This document shows, in pieces, positions 43,570 through 53,113 of a DNA stretch of 64,000 nt. The notes below the pieces were generated by a model. It saw only the letters and a list, made by a program, of their open reading frames with translations. It did not search any database and had not been told where the DNA came from. Positions within the stretch are counted from its first letter, which is position 1. Each line of letters opens with the position of its first letter. This DNA is from Mycolicibacterium canariasense (GTDB lineage Bacteria; Actinomycetota; Actinomycetes; Mycobacteriales; Mycobacteriaceae). The stretch spans positions 1 to 64,000 of the forward strand of contig NZ_LQOL01000025.1 of NCBI RefSeq assembly GCF_002101555.1, written 5' to 3'. Made by a program: the position numbers and the translations under genes.

Positions 43570-43637
43570 TCAGGCCGCGGGGCGGGTCTTGACGCTCAGG
43601 CCGCGGGGCTCGTCTTGACGCTCAGGCCGCGGGGCCG
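43570..43637. repeat. 26-bp tandem repeat at the 3' end of the lytic transglycosylase gene
   Basis: A 26-bp unit starts at 43570, 43596 and 43622 (the third copy is partial). Each copy begins with TCA, the complement of a TGA stop. As 26 is not a multiple of three, the three copies place a stop in all three minus-strand frames. Confidence 0.8.
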
Positions 43638-44917
43638 GGCGGGGGACCCAGCGGAGCCGGGACCGGTGCCGGCGCGGGCGCAGGCGGCGGGGGCGGGGCG
43701 AACGGGTTGAATACCGGCGGCGGCGCGATCGGTACGACGGGTGCCGGCGGCTCCGCGGGAACCGGCGCGGGCGCGGCCTCGGGCGGCGGCGGCGCGAACG
43801 GGTTGAAGAACGGGGGTGGGGCGGCCGGCGGTGCCGGCACCGGCTCGGGGACGTTCTGACCGATGCAGAACACCGCGCAGTTCTGTTGCGGTGCCACGGC
43901 ACCGGGCCCGGGCGCGGTGGGCAGCTGGCTGGCGACGTCGGTGCGGCCCACATCGAAGATCGGGGTGAGCGCCAACGGGTCCCCGGCGGGCAGGCCGATG
44001 GCGTTGAGCGGGAGCCCGGGACCGATGCCTTCGGGGTTGGCGTCCAGGTGCGCATCGCCCAGCGGCGGAATCGGACCGGTGATGGGCGGCAGGTTCACCG
44101 GCACCACACCGGTGGCGTAGGCGCGCGCCCAGCCGAGCACGTTCTGCGCGTAGGCGACCGAGTTGTTGTACCGCAGGATCGCCGTCATCACCTGGTTCGG
44201 ATCGCGCATGTTCAAACCACCGCTGCACAGGTAGCGGGCCGCGGCCAGGGTCGCGTCGAACACGTTCTGCACATCGGCTTTGCCGTCGCCGTTGCCGTCG
44301 GAGGCATAGCGCGACCAGGTGCCCGGCAGGAACTGCATGGGGCCCATGGCGCGCGCAAAGGTGATGCGGTCGTTGCTGCGGCTCTGCACGATGATCTCGT
44401 TGCCGGGTAGCGTGCCGTCCAGTGCGGGACCGTAGATCGGCCGCACCGCGGTGCCGTTGGTGTCGGTCGAGCCGCCGTTGGCGTGCATGGACTCGATCCG
44501 CCCGATGCCGGCCAGGATGTTCCAACTCATCCCGCAGTTCGGCGCCGCGGCCGCCATCATCCGCTCGGCGTTGCGGTAGGCGTTCAGGGCGATGCTCGGA
44601 ATGCGAAGGCTGCCGGGGGAATTGATGACGACCGACGGCGGGGGAGCCGACAAGGCCGCGCCCGCGATGTGGAACGGGCGCGGTGTCTTGAATGCCGCGA
44701 CGATCGATGGTCCGGAATCGTCGGGGGCCACGGGCCCGACGGCGGCCAGCGTGGTGACCGTGGTGTCGCGCACCGGCTTGATGGACGGTGCCGAGGCACC
44801 CACGCTGACGGCGAGCACGATCGGTGTGAGCACCGCGATACCGAACACGGGCTTGCTGACCGCTCGGCCTGCTCGGCGCCGCGCTGCGGCGAGGGCGGCG
44901 CCTCCCCCTTTGACCAC
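43622..44917 (-). CDS. Lytic murein transglycosylase (MltB/SLT-like)
   Basis: A 431-residue exported or membrane-anchored peptidoglycan lyase. A basic N-terminus and hydrophobic segment (~residues 23-45) act as signal or anchor. The catalytic domain (~95-290) contains ILAGIGRIESMH with the catalytic Glu, DGNGDGKADVQNVFDATLAAARYLC and AILRYNNS. The tail is a long Pro/Ala region with the twice-repeated NPFAPPPP, probably wall-spanning. Corresponds to Rv1230c. The GTG start at 44917 has only a weak upstream signal. Confidence 0.87.
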   Translation of the reverse strand: MVKGGGAALAAARRRAGRAVSKPVFGIAVLTPIVLAVSVGASAPSIKPVRDTTVTTLAAVGPVAPDDSGPSIVAAFKTPRPFHIAGAALSAPPPSVVINSPGSLRIPSIALNAYRNAERMMAAAAPNCGMSWNILAGIGRIESMHANGGSTDTNGTAVRPIYGPALDGTLPGNEIIVQSRSNDRITFARAMGPMQFLPGTWSRYASDGNGDGKADVQNVFDATLAAARYLCSGGLNMRDPNQVMTAILRYNNSVAYAQNVLGWARAYATGVVPVNLPPITGPIPPLGDAHLDANPEGIGPGLPLNAIGLPAGDPLALTPIFDVGRTDVASQLPTAPGPGAVAPQQNCAVFCIGQNVPEPVPAPPAAPPPFFNPFAPPPPEAAPAPVPAEPPAPVVPIAPPPVFNPFAPPPPPAPAPAPVPAPLGPPPGPAA

Positions 44918-45001
44918 TCAACCGTCCTAGTTATGCGGTACCCGACTGGTTGTGAACCAAGTCACCATACCTATTCGGTGATCGCTGTGGTGCGGCAATG
45001 G

Positions 45002-45556
45002 TCAGCTAGTGCCGTCCGAAACGATCTCGTCGGCCTCGGTGTTGTCGGTCTCGGCCGCCACCGGCGCGTGTTTGCTCTTCTTCTTGCCTTTCGGCGGGAC
45101 CAGCTCGACGAGCATGTCGCGCAGGTCCTCCAATTCGTGGCGCAGGTAGTCGCGGGTGGCTACCTCGCCCACCGCCAACCGCAGCGCCGCCAGCTCCCGG
45201 GCCAGGAACTCGGTATCAGCCTTGGTCTGTTCGGCGCGCCGGCGGTCCTCTTCCAGGGCCACCCGGTCCCGGTTCTCCTGCCGGTTCTGGGCCAGCAGGA
45301 TCAGCGGCGCGGCGTACGCGGCCTGGGTCGAGAAGGCCAGGTTGAGCAGGATGAACGGGTAGGGGTCCCACTGCAGCCCGACGGCGAACAGGTTCAGGCA
45401 GATCCACACGACGACGAAAACCGTCTGCATCGCCAGGTAGCGGCCGGTACCCAGGAACCTGGCCAGCGACTCGCTGTACTGCCCGACGGCCTCGATGTCG
45501 ATGCGTGGAGCCAGCCGCCACCGCGACACCTGCGGGGTGTCGATGCGTTCGCTCAC
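45002..45556 (-). CDS. DUF1003 membrane protein
   Basis: A 184-residue protein with two membrane helices (~residues 41-60, MQTVFVVVWICLNLFAVGL; ~68-88, FILLNLAFSTQAAYAAPLIL). An amphipathic charged helix (NRQENRDRVALEEDRRRAEQ) and a Lys-rich tail follow. This is the DUF1003 pattern; the function is unknown. The GTG start overlaps the MgtE-N/CBS stop as GTGA, so the two are co-translated and probably act together. Matches Rv1231c. Confidence 0.85.
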   Translation of the reverse strand: MSERIDTPQVSRWRLAPRIDIEAVGQYSESLARFLGTGRYLAMQTVFVVVWICLNLFAVGLQWDPYPFILLNLAFSTQAAYAAPLILLAQNRQENRDRVALEEDRRRAEQTKADTEFLARELAALRLAVGEVATRDYLRHELEDLRDMLVELVPPKGKKKSKHAPVAAETDNTEADEIVSDGTS

Positions 45557-46839
45557 GGGGTGGCCCCCAACTCAGGCTCCTCGGCGCTGACGCGCCAATC
45601 GTGCGGCAGCAGGTGGTCGAGCACGTCGTCCACCGACACCGCCCCCAGCAGGTGGCTCTCCTCGTCGACCACCGGCCCGCACACCAGGTTGTAGGCGGCG
45701 AAGTACCGCGTCACGGCGGCCAGCGACGATTCCGGCGTGAGACTGGGGAGATTCTTGTCGACGATGCCGCTGACCAGCGTGGCCGGTGGTTCCCGCAGTA
45801 GGCGCTGCAGGTGTACGCAGCCCAGGTAGCGGCCCGTCGGTGTCGCCGTCGGCGGCCGCACGACGAACGCCAGGGAGGCCAGCGCAGGGGTGAGGTCGGG
45901 ATCGCGGAGCCTGGCCAGCGCCCCGGCCACCGTGGTGTCGGGGGCCAGCACCACCGGGTCCGAGGTCATCAGACCGCCCGCGGTGTCGGGAGAGTGCTGC
46001 AGGAGGCGACGGACCGGCTCGGAGTCCTCCGGGTCCATCCGGGCCAGCAGGATCTCGGCGCGTTTGGCGTCGAGCTCACCGAGCAGGTCGGCCGCGTCGT
46101 CGGGATCCATCTCCTCGAGCACGTCGGCGGCGCGTTCGGTGTCGAGCTGTTCGAGCAGATCGGCCTGCTCGCTTTCGGGCAGCTCCTGCAGGATATCGGC
46201 GAGGCGCTCGTCGGCCAGGGCGCTGACCACCTCGAAGCGGCGCTTGGCAGGCAGGTCGCGGATGGCGTCGGCGACCTCGATGGGTCGCTGTCCCTCGAAC
46301 TGCGCCAACAGCTGGGCCACGCCCTGGCCCGGCAGGTTCAATGCCGACGGGGTGAGGCCGCTGACGTTCTGCCAGTCGACGATGTGCAGGGTGGTGCGGC
46401 GGCCGAGCCTGCGGTGGTTGCGCACCGCGACCTTGGTCACCATCCAGTCCCGCGAGCGCACTTGTTCGATCCCGAGATCGACCACGACGACATCGGTGCC
46501 GCTGAGCATTTCGAGTTCCGGGTCATGGACCCGCACCCGGGTGTCCAGCACCTGACCCAGCACCAGCACCTCGCCGGGTCGTTGGGCGAACCGGCGCAGC
46601 GACACGTTGGCCGTGGTGAGTGTCACGGCGTTCGGTTCGATCGCGGTGACCCGCAGAATGGGAACGAAAATCCTTCTGCGGGTGAGCAGTTCGACAACCA
46701 GACCGAGAACCCGGGGTTGTTGACGGACGACGCTGATGCTCACCACCACATCACGCACACGGCCGATGGACTCGCCGTCCGGGCCGAGCACCACCATCCC
46801 CGCAAGTCGGGCCGCATAGACCCGGTTGACCGCCACCAT
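45553..46839 (-). CDS. PRC-barrel / MgtE N-domain / CBS protein
   Basis: A 428-residue cytosolic protein without membrane helices. A PRC-barrel-like domain (~residues 5-80), a region with repeats typical of the MgtE N-domain (LADERLADILQELPESEQADLLEQLDTERAADVLEEMDPDDAADLL, ~200-280) and two CBS domains (~290-425) follow one another. It resembles the regulatory half of a magnesium channel lacking the channel itself. The co-translated DUF1003 protein could be the membrane partner. The ATG at 46839 lies 7 nt behind TACGCT. Matches Rv1232c. Confidence 0.85.
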   Translation of the reverse strand: MVAVNRVYAARLAGMVVLGPDGESIGRVRDVVVSISVVRQQPRVLGLVVELLTRRRIFVPILRVTAIEPNAVTLTTANVSLRRFAQRPGEVLVLGQVLDTRVRVHDPELEMLSGTDVVVVDLGIEQVRSRDWMVTKVAVRNHRRLGRRTTLHIVDWQNVSGLTPSALNLPGQGVAQLLAQFEGQRPIEVADAIRDLPAKRRFEVVSALADERLADILQELPESEQADLLEQLDTERAADVLEEMDPDDAADLLGELDAKRAEILLARMDPEDSEPVRRLLQHSPDTAGGLMTSDPVVLAPDTTVAGALARLRDPDLTPALASLAFVVRPPTATPTGRYLGCVHLQRLLREPPATLVSGIVDKNLPSLTPESSLAAVTRYFAAYNLVCGPVVDEESHLLGAVSVDDVLDHLLPHDWRVSAEEPELGATP

Positions 46840-46846
46840 GACCGCA

Positions 46847-46852
46847 AGCGTA
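46847..46852 (-). promoter_or_regulatory. Leaderless promoter of the MgtE-N/CBS gene
   Basis: TACGCT on the minus strand is 7 nt before the ATG at 46839. The divergent CitE-like start at 46865 has only the weaker TAGAGA hexamer (46851-46856) at 8 nt. Confidence 0.4.
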
Positions 46853-46864
46853 GAGACTGGCAGT

Positions 46865-47821
46865 GTGGACAACCTGTATCGCCCCCGCCGAACATGCCTC
46901 TCGGTTCCGGGCAGTAGCGACAAGATGATTCAGAAGGCCAAGACGCTGGCCGCCGACCAGGTGTTCCTCGACCTCGAGGACGCGGTCGCGCCCGAGGCCA
47001 AGGCGGCCGCTCGCTCCAGGGTGGCCCGGGCGCTGGCCGAGCCCGGCTGGGCCGGACAGTTGCGCGGCGTGCGGGTGAACGACTGGACCACGCCGTGGAC
47101 GCATGCCGACATCATCGAGGTGGTGGGCGCCGCCGGCGCGCATCTCGACATCGTGGTGCTGCCCAAGGTGACCGACGCCGCTCATGTGCGGGCCCTGGAT
47201 CTGCTGCTGACCCAGTTGGAGCTCACCCATGGACTTCCCGTGGGCCGCATCGGCATCGAGGCACAGATCGAGAATGCCGCCGGGCTGACCCATGTGAACG
47301 AGATCGCCGCCGCGCCTCGGGTGCAGGCGCTGGTCCTCGGGCCGGCCGACATGATGGCCAGCCTCAACATGCGCACGCTCGTGGTGGGGGAACAGCCCGA
47401 GGGGTACGACGTCGGCGACGCACACCACCACGTGCTGATGACGATCCTGGTGGCCGCCCGCGCGCACGGCATCAACGCCATCGACGGCCCGTATCTGAAG
47501 GTGCGGGACACCGACGCGTTCCGCCGGGTTGCGGGCCGGGTCGCCGCACTCGGGTACGACGGCAAGTGGGTGCTGCACCCCGATCAGATCGCCGCGGGCA
47601 ACGAGGTGTTCAGCCCTCGGCAGGACGATTACGACCACGCCGAGCTGATCTTGGAGGCCTACGAATGGCACACCTCGCGGGCCGGCGGAGCGCGTGGCGC
47701 GGTGATGCTCGGTGACGAGATGATCGACGAGGCCAGCCGCAAGATGGCGCTGGTGATCGCCGGGAAGGGCCGGGCCGCGGGGATGACGCGGACAACGGGG
47801 CCGTTCCGGCAAGAGGGGTAA
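46865..47821 (+). CDS. HpcH/HpaI aldolase, CitE/malyl-CoA lyase-like
   Basis: A 318-residue TIM-barrel lyase of the CitE/Mcl family. Conserved segments are RTCLSVPGSSDKMIQKA, FLDLEDAVAPEAKA, an Arg in VRVNDWTTPW, IGIEAQIENAAGL (metal-binding Glu), LVLGPADMMASLNM, and GYDGKWVLHPDQI. It would cleave or form a beta-hydroxyacyl-CoA such as malyl-CoA or citramalyl-CoA; no citrate lyase alpha or gamma genes are nearby, so it is not part of a citrate lyase complex. The GTG at 46865 is chosen to avoid overlap with the divergent gene. The ATG at 46826 is less likely. Not part of the M. tuberculosis order here. Confidence 0.8.
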   Translation: MDNLYRPRRTCLSVPGSSDKMIQKAKTLAADQVFLDLEDAVAPEAKAAARSRVARALAEPGWAGQLRGVRVNDWTTPWTHADIIEVVGAAGAHLDIVVLPKVTDAAHVRALDLLLTQLELTHGLPVGRIGIEAQIENAAGLTHVNEIAAAPRVQALVLGPADMMASLNMRTLVVGEQPEGYDVGDAHHHVLMTILVAARAHGINAIDGPYLKVRDTDAFRRVAGRVAALGYDGKWVLHPDQIAAGNEVFSPRQDDYDHAELILEAYEWHTSRAGGARGAVMLGDEMIDEASRKMALVIAGKGRAAGMTRTTGPFRQEG

Positions 47822-47840
47822 GGCGCCCACGGCACCCGTC

Positions 47841-47908
47841 GATGCGCTCCTACGGCGCTTCTCCCGATGCGCTCCTACGGAGCTTCTCCCGATGCGCTCC
47901 TACGGAGC
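47841..47908. repeat. 25-bp tandem repeat at the 3' end of the first DUF4190 gene
   Basis: Copies begin at 47841, 47866 and 47891 (partial), with the first differing by one base. Each contains CTA, the complement of a TAG stop. As 25 is not a multiple of three, stops occur in all three minus-strand frames at 47850, 47875 and 47900. Each also holds a small GCTCC/GGAGC-type hairpin. Confidence 0.8.
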
Positions 47909-48355
47909 GTAAGACCAGCCGCTGGCGATGATGCCCACCCACAGCAATGCGTAGAGCACCAGGCCGGCGGTGGCCAGGCCGCCGATGATCGTGCCGGCCA
48001 GCGCCAGGCCGAACCCGTCCTGGCCGGTGCGGCGGGTTTCACGCATGGCGATCACCCCGAGGACCAATCCGACGACCGATGGCAGCCCGCAGAACACCAA
48101 TCCACCGACCGCGGTTATCAGCGCGGCGATCGCCTTGCCGTTGGTGCCGAGCGGCTTCTGCCGATACGGGTCATACCCGGGATACGGGTAGCCGGCGGGC
48201 GGATACCCGGGTGCGGCCTGATAGGGCTGGGGTTGATAGGGCTGGGGTTGATAGGGCGAAGGGTAGACCGGCGGCGGCAGCCGAGGATCGGTCGGATAGT
48301 CGACCGGCGCGAACGGGTCCGGCGACGGCGGCGGGTAGGGCCCGTTACCGGTCAT
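47900..48355 (-). CDS. DUF4190 membrane protein 1
   Basis: A 151-residue protein with a Tyr/Pro/Gln-rich cytosolic N-terminus (SPYQPQPYQPQPYQAAPGYP). Two membrane helices follow (~75-98, KAIAALITAVGGLVFCGLPSVVGLVLG; ~118-145), joined by a short basic loop MRETRRTGQDG, the DUF4190 pattern. Function unknown. The ATG overlaps the stop of the related upstream gene as ATGA. Its 3' end is embedded in a tandem repeat. Confidence 0.8.
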   Translation of the reverse strand: MTGNGPYPPPSPDPFAPVDYPTDPRLPPPVYPSPYQPQPYQPQPYQAAPGYPPAGYPYPGYDPYRQKPLGTNGKAIAALITAVGGLVFCGLPSVVGLVLGVIAMRETRRTGQDGFGLALAGTIIGGLATAGLVLYALLWVGIIASGWSYAP

Positions 48356-49143
48356 GTGTTCGGGGAGAACATGGTGATCGCGAGCACCATGCTGAGTACC
48401 AGCGACACCGCTCCCACCGCGATACCCGCGATCGCCAGCCCGTGTCCGCCCTGGTTGTCCCGCTTGATCTGGTTCAGAGCGACGATGCCGAGCACGATCC
48501 CGATGATCGAACCGATCCCGCACAGCACGCCGATCGCCGAGGCGACCAGCGATGCGATGGCCAGGGGGTTGGTCGATGACGGAGCGCCGTCGTAGGGGCT
48601 GCCGTAGCCCGCCGGCGGGTAACCCGGTGGCGTGCCATAAGGCGGGGGCGGGGTGCCGTATTGGGCGCCGGGGTAGCCGGGCACGCCGAAGCCGGGCGGC
48701 GGAGGCGGGTAGCCGCCGACATCGGACGTGGGTGGCGGGTAGCCGCCGACATCGGACGTGGGTGGCGGGTAGCCGCCGACATCGGACATGGGAGGCGGGT
48801 AGCCCCCCGGTGGCGGGTAGCCGGAGGGCGGCGGGTAACCACCCGGCTGGAAGTCCTGCGGCGGGTAGCCCGGCTGTGGATAGCTCGGCTGCGGCCCGGG
48901 CTGGCCATAGTCCGGTTGCTGGTAGCTCGGCGGCGGGTAGCCCGTCGGCGCCGCGTAGCCGGGCGGTTGGTTGTAACCCGGGTACTCCTGACCTTGCGAC
49001 GACTGCCCCGGTTCGGAGGTCTGCTCGATCGGCGGGGCCTCGTAGGCGCCCGACTGCGGCTCGGTCCCCGAGCCCGATTCCGACGATGTCTCAGATGGCC
49101 CCGACGATGATGTCGCGCCTGACTCCTGGCCCGGTTCGCTCAT
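48352..49143 (-). CDS. DUF4190 membrane protein 2, with decapeptide repeats
   Basis: A 263-residue paralogue of the downstream gene. A Ser/Thr/Glu-rich start precedes ~150 residues of Tyr-Pro-Gly repeats, including three near-identical decapeptides GGYPPPTSDV (encoded by a 30-bp tandem repeat at 48714-48803). Two C-terminal membrane helices complete it (~195-222 and ~238-258) with the loop NQIKRDNQGGHGLAIAG. Likely a membrane scaffold with a disordered cytosolic tail. The ATG at 49143 is 6 nt behind TACGTT (49155-49150). Resembles Rv1233c. Confidence 0.82.
   Translation of the reverse strand: MSEPGQESGATSSSGPSETSSESGSGTEPQSGAYEAPPIEQTSEPGQSSQGQEYPGYNQPPGYAAPTGYPPPSYQQPDYGQPGPQPSYPQPGYPPQDFQPGGYPPPSGYPPPGGYPPPMSDVGGYPPPTSDVGGYPPPTSDVGGYPPPPPGFGVPGYPGAQYGTPPPPYGTPPGYPPAGYGSPYDGAPSSTNPLAIASLVASAIGVLCGIGSIIGIVLGIVALNQIKRDNQGGHGLAIAGIAVGAVSLVLSMVLAITMFSPNT
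48714..48803. repeat. 30-bp tandem repeat within the DUF4190 gene
   Basis: Three in-frame copies of a 30-bp unit, the first two identical and the third with a few differences, encode GGYPPPTSDV decapeptides. Copy number could vary between strains without breaking the frame. Confidence 0.85.
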
Positions 49144-49149
49144 GCCCTA

Positions 49150-49155
49150 AACGTA
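49150..49155 (-). promoter_or_regulatory. Leaderless promoter of the DUF4190 pair
   Basis: TACGTT on the minus strand lies 6 nt before the ATG at 49143 and matches TAnnnT. Confidence 0.4.
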
Positions 49156-49282
49156 GCGTATGCGCTGGTCCTCGCGGTGCGGATGAACCCTGCGCGTCCG
49201 GAGTCGCCGACCATCGATACGCGCGGGCGAATACCGATAGGTTGGGAGGCGGCATCACCATGCGGATGAAGGAGAACTCACG

Positions 49283-49795
49283 ATGAGCGGTCCCCTACAG
49301 CCCGGCCAGAGACCGGGTGCCACTCCCGGCGGCCGCGGACCCGCGCCGCTGCCCACCCCGCCCAAAGGCTGGCCCATCGGTTCCTACCCGACCTACGCCG
49401 AGGCTCAGCGGGCGGTGGATTACCTCTCCGATCAACAATTTCCGGTCGAGCAGGTCACGATCGTCGGTGTCGACCTGATGCAGGTCGAGCGCGTCACGGG
49501 CCGGCTCACCTGGCCGAAGGTGCTCGGTGGCGGCGTGCTGTCCGGTGCGTGGCTGGGCCTGTTCATCGGCTTGATCCTCGGGTTCTTCAGCCCGAGTCCG
49601 TGGGGTGCGCTGGTCACCGGCCTCGTCGCGGGCGTGTTCTTCGGCCTGATCACCTCCGCCATCCCGTACGCAATCGCCAGGGGCACAAGGGATTTCAGCT
49701 CGACGACGCAGTTGGTGGCCGGCCGCTACGACGTGCTGTGCGAGCCCGCCGGCGCCGAACAGGGCCGGGATCTGCTGGCGCGCTTGACGATCTGA
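49283..49795 (+). CDS. General-stress-protein-17M-like membrane protein (Rv1234-like)
   Basis: A 170-residue protein. Residues ~30-75 form a ferredoxin-like cytosolic unit (GSYPTYAEAQRAVDYLSDQQFPVEQVTIVG), similar to the GSP17M domain. Two membrane helices follow (~87-107, GGVLSGAWLGLFIGLILGFF; ~113-135), then a second small cytosolic strand-helix ending VLCEPAGAEQGRDLL. Role unknown. The ATG at 49283 has AAGGAG upstream. It sits directly before lpqY, as in M. tuberculosis, but its own stop is 98 bp away. Confidence 0.82.
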   Translation: MSGPLQPGQRPGATPGGRGPAPLPTPPKGWPIGSYPTYAEAQRAVDYLSDQQFPVEQVTIVGVDLMQVERVTGRLTWPKVLGGGVLSGAWLGLFIGLILGFFSPSPWGALVTGLVAGVFFGLITSAIPYAIARGTRDFSSTTQLVAGRYDVLCEPAGAEQGRDLLARLTI

Positions 49796-49836
49796 GTGGG
49801 CGACCCGCCGAGGATACGGTTGCATATCACGTCTGA

Positions 49837-51291
<1,455 letters not shown>

Positions 51292-51313
51292 GCGAAGCCC
51301 GCGAGGTGACGCC

Positions 51314-52213
51314 GTGAGTAGCGCGGACGTCGACGACCGCACCTCCCAGCGGCGGCTGGCCTACTGGCTGATCAGCCCGGCGGTGGTGCTGATGCTGGCG
51401 GTGACGGCCTACCCGATCGCCTATGCGGTGCGGTTGAGCCTGCAGCGCTACAACCTGGCCGCGCCCGACGACACGAAGTTCGTCGGCATCGACAACTACG
51501 TCACGATCCTCACCGACCGGTATTGGTGGACGGCGTTCGTCGTCACGCTGGCCATCACCGTGGTCTCGGTGGCCATCGAGTTCGTGCTGGGCATGGCGCT
51601 GGCCCTGGTGATGCACCGGACCATCTTCGGTAAGGGCGTGGTGCGCACCGCGATCCTGGTGCCGTACGGCATCGTGACCGTCGCCGCCTCGTACAGCTGG
51701 TATTACGCGTGGACCCCCGGCACCGGTTATCTGGCCAACCTGCTGCCGACGGGTAGCGCCCCGCTCACCGAGCAGATCCCGTCGCTGGCCGTGGTGGTGC
51801 TGGCCGAGGTGTGGAAGACGACGCCGTTCATGGCGCTGCTGCTGTTGGCCGGGCTGGCCCTGGTGCCGCAGGATCTGCTCAATGCCGCGCAGGTGGACGG
51901 GGCCGGGGCGTGGCAGCGGCTGCTCCGGGTGATCCTGCCGATGATCAAACCGGCGATCCTGGTGGCCCTGCTGTTCCGCACCCTGGACGCGTTCCGGATC
52001 TTCGACAACATCTACGTGCTCACCGGCGGTGCCAACGACACCGGGTCGGTGTCGATCCTGGGTTACGACAACCTGTTCAAGGCGTTCAATCTCGGGCTCG
52101 GTTCGGCGATCAGCGTGCTGGTGTTCCTGTGCGTGGCGGTGATCGCGTTCATCTACATCAAGATCTTCGGGGCGTCGGCGCCGGGCGCAGATGACGAAGG
52201 GGCAGGCCGATGA
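51314..52213 (+). CDS. sugA: Trehalose ABC importer permease SugA
   Basis: A 299-residue permease with six hydrophobic segments and the EAA loop NAAQVDGAGAWQRLLRVILPMI that contacts the ATPase. It is the MalF-type partner of SugB. The GTG at 51314 starts 23 bp after the lpqY stop. The 3' end runs into a 32-bp tandem duplication that separates it from sugB. Confidence 0.93.
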   Translation: MSSADVDDRTSQRRLAYWLISPAVVLMLAVTAYPIAYAVRLSLQRYNLAAPDDTKFVGIDNYVTILTDRYWWTAFVVTLAITVVSVAIEFVLGMALALVMHRTIFGKGVVRTAILVPYGIVTVAASYSWYYAWTPGTGYLANLLPTGSAPLTEQIPSLAVVVLAEVWKTTPFMALLLLAGLALVPQDLLNAAQVDGAGAWQRLLRVILPMIKPAILVALLFRTLDAFRIFDNIYVLTGGANDTGSVSILGYDNLFKAFNLGLGSAISVLVFLCVAVIAFIYIKIFGASAPGADDEGAGR

Positions 52214-52270
52214 GCGCTTGCGCGAAGAGCAGAGGGCACCGATGAGCGCTTGCGCGAAGAGCAGAGGGCA
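52207..52270. repeat. Exact 32-bp tandem duplication between sugA and sugB
   Basis: Positions 52207-52238 and 52239-52270 are identical, and the first ten bases of a third copy overlap the sugB start. The unit contains the sugA stop, the ribosome-site-like AGAGGG and an ATG. It lengthens the sugA-sugB gap by 32 bp, which is not a multiple of three. Confidence 0.9.
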
Positions 52271-52273
52271 CCG

Positions 52274-53110
52274 ATGAGCGAACGGGTCGGCCCCGGCCGC
52301 GCCTCCGGCTGGGTCGTGGTCAACATCCTGGTGGTGCTCTACGCGTTGATCCCGGTGCTGTGGATCCTGTCGCTGTCGCTCAAGCCGACCTCGACGGTGA
52401 AGGACGGCAAGTTCATTCCGTCGGACATCACCTTCGACAACTACAAGGCCATCTTCTCCGGCGACATCTTCTCCTCGGCGCTGATCAACTCGATCGGCAT
52501 CGGGTTGATCACCACCGTGATCGCGGTGACCATCGGCGGCATGGCCGCTTATGCCATTGCACGCCTCGCGTTCCCGGGGAAGAAGGTGCTCGTCGGGGTG
52601 GCGCTGCTGATCGCCATGTTCCCGCAGATCTCGCTGGTGACCCCGATCTTCAACATCGAACGCCGGGTGGGTCTGTTCGACACCTGGCCCGGCCTGATCA
52701 TTCCGTACATCACCTTCGCGCTGCCGTTGGCGATCTACACCATGAGTGCGTTCTTCAAAGAGATCCCATGGGATCTGGAGAAGGCCGCGAAGATGGACGG
52801 CGCCACCCCGGGTCAGGCGTTCCGCAAGGTGATCGCTCCGCTGGCCGCGCCGGGCATCGTCACCGCCGCAATCCTGGTGTTCATCTTCGCGTGGAACGAC
52901 CTGCTGCTGGCGCTGTCGCTGACGGCCACGGAGCGGGCCATCACCGCGCCGGTGGCGATCGCGAACTTCACCGGCAGTTCGCAGTTCGAGGAACCGACCG
53001 GGTCCATCGCCGCCGGCGCGATGGTCATCACGGTGCCCATCATCATCTTTGTTCTGATTTTCCAGCGACGGATCGTGGCCGGGTTGACCTCCGGCGCGGT
53101 GAAGGGGTAG
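52274..53110 (+). CDS. sugB: Trehalose ABC importer permease SugB
   Basis: A 278-residue MalG-type permease with six membrane segments and the EAA loop [23 protein letters not shown]. The start at ATG 52274 follows AGAGGG and gives [13 protein letters not shown]. The near-identical ATGAGCG at 52210 and 52242 belongs to the tandem duplication and is out of frame with sugB. Works with SugA as the trehalose channel. Confidence 0.93.
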   Translation: MSERVGPGRASGWVVVNILVVLYALIPVLWILSLSLKPTSTVKDGKFIPSDITFDNYKAIFSGDIFSSALINSIGIGLITTVIAVTIGGMAAYAIARLAFPGKKVLVGVALLIAMFPQISLVTPIFNIERRVGLFDTWPGLIIPYITFALPLAIYTMSAFFKEIPWDLEKAAKMDGATPGQAFRKVIAPLAAPGIVTAAILVFIFAWNDLLLALSLTATERAITAPVAIANFTGSSQFEEPTGSIAAGAMVITVPIIIFVLIFQRRIVAGLTSGAVKG

Positions 53111-53113
53111 CTC

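Noticed and set aside
43570..44921. Alternative reading frames ending at 43570 and 43596 as extra genes over the lytic transglycosylase
   Set aside because: Their translations are Arg/Pro-rich shadows. They reach those stops only because the tandem repeat carries a stop in each frame.
48714..48803. Regular 30-bp repeats considered as a CRISPR array
   Set aside because: The repeats are directly adjacent with no unique spacers and encode in-frame decapeptides of a membrane protein.
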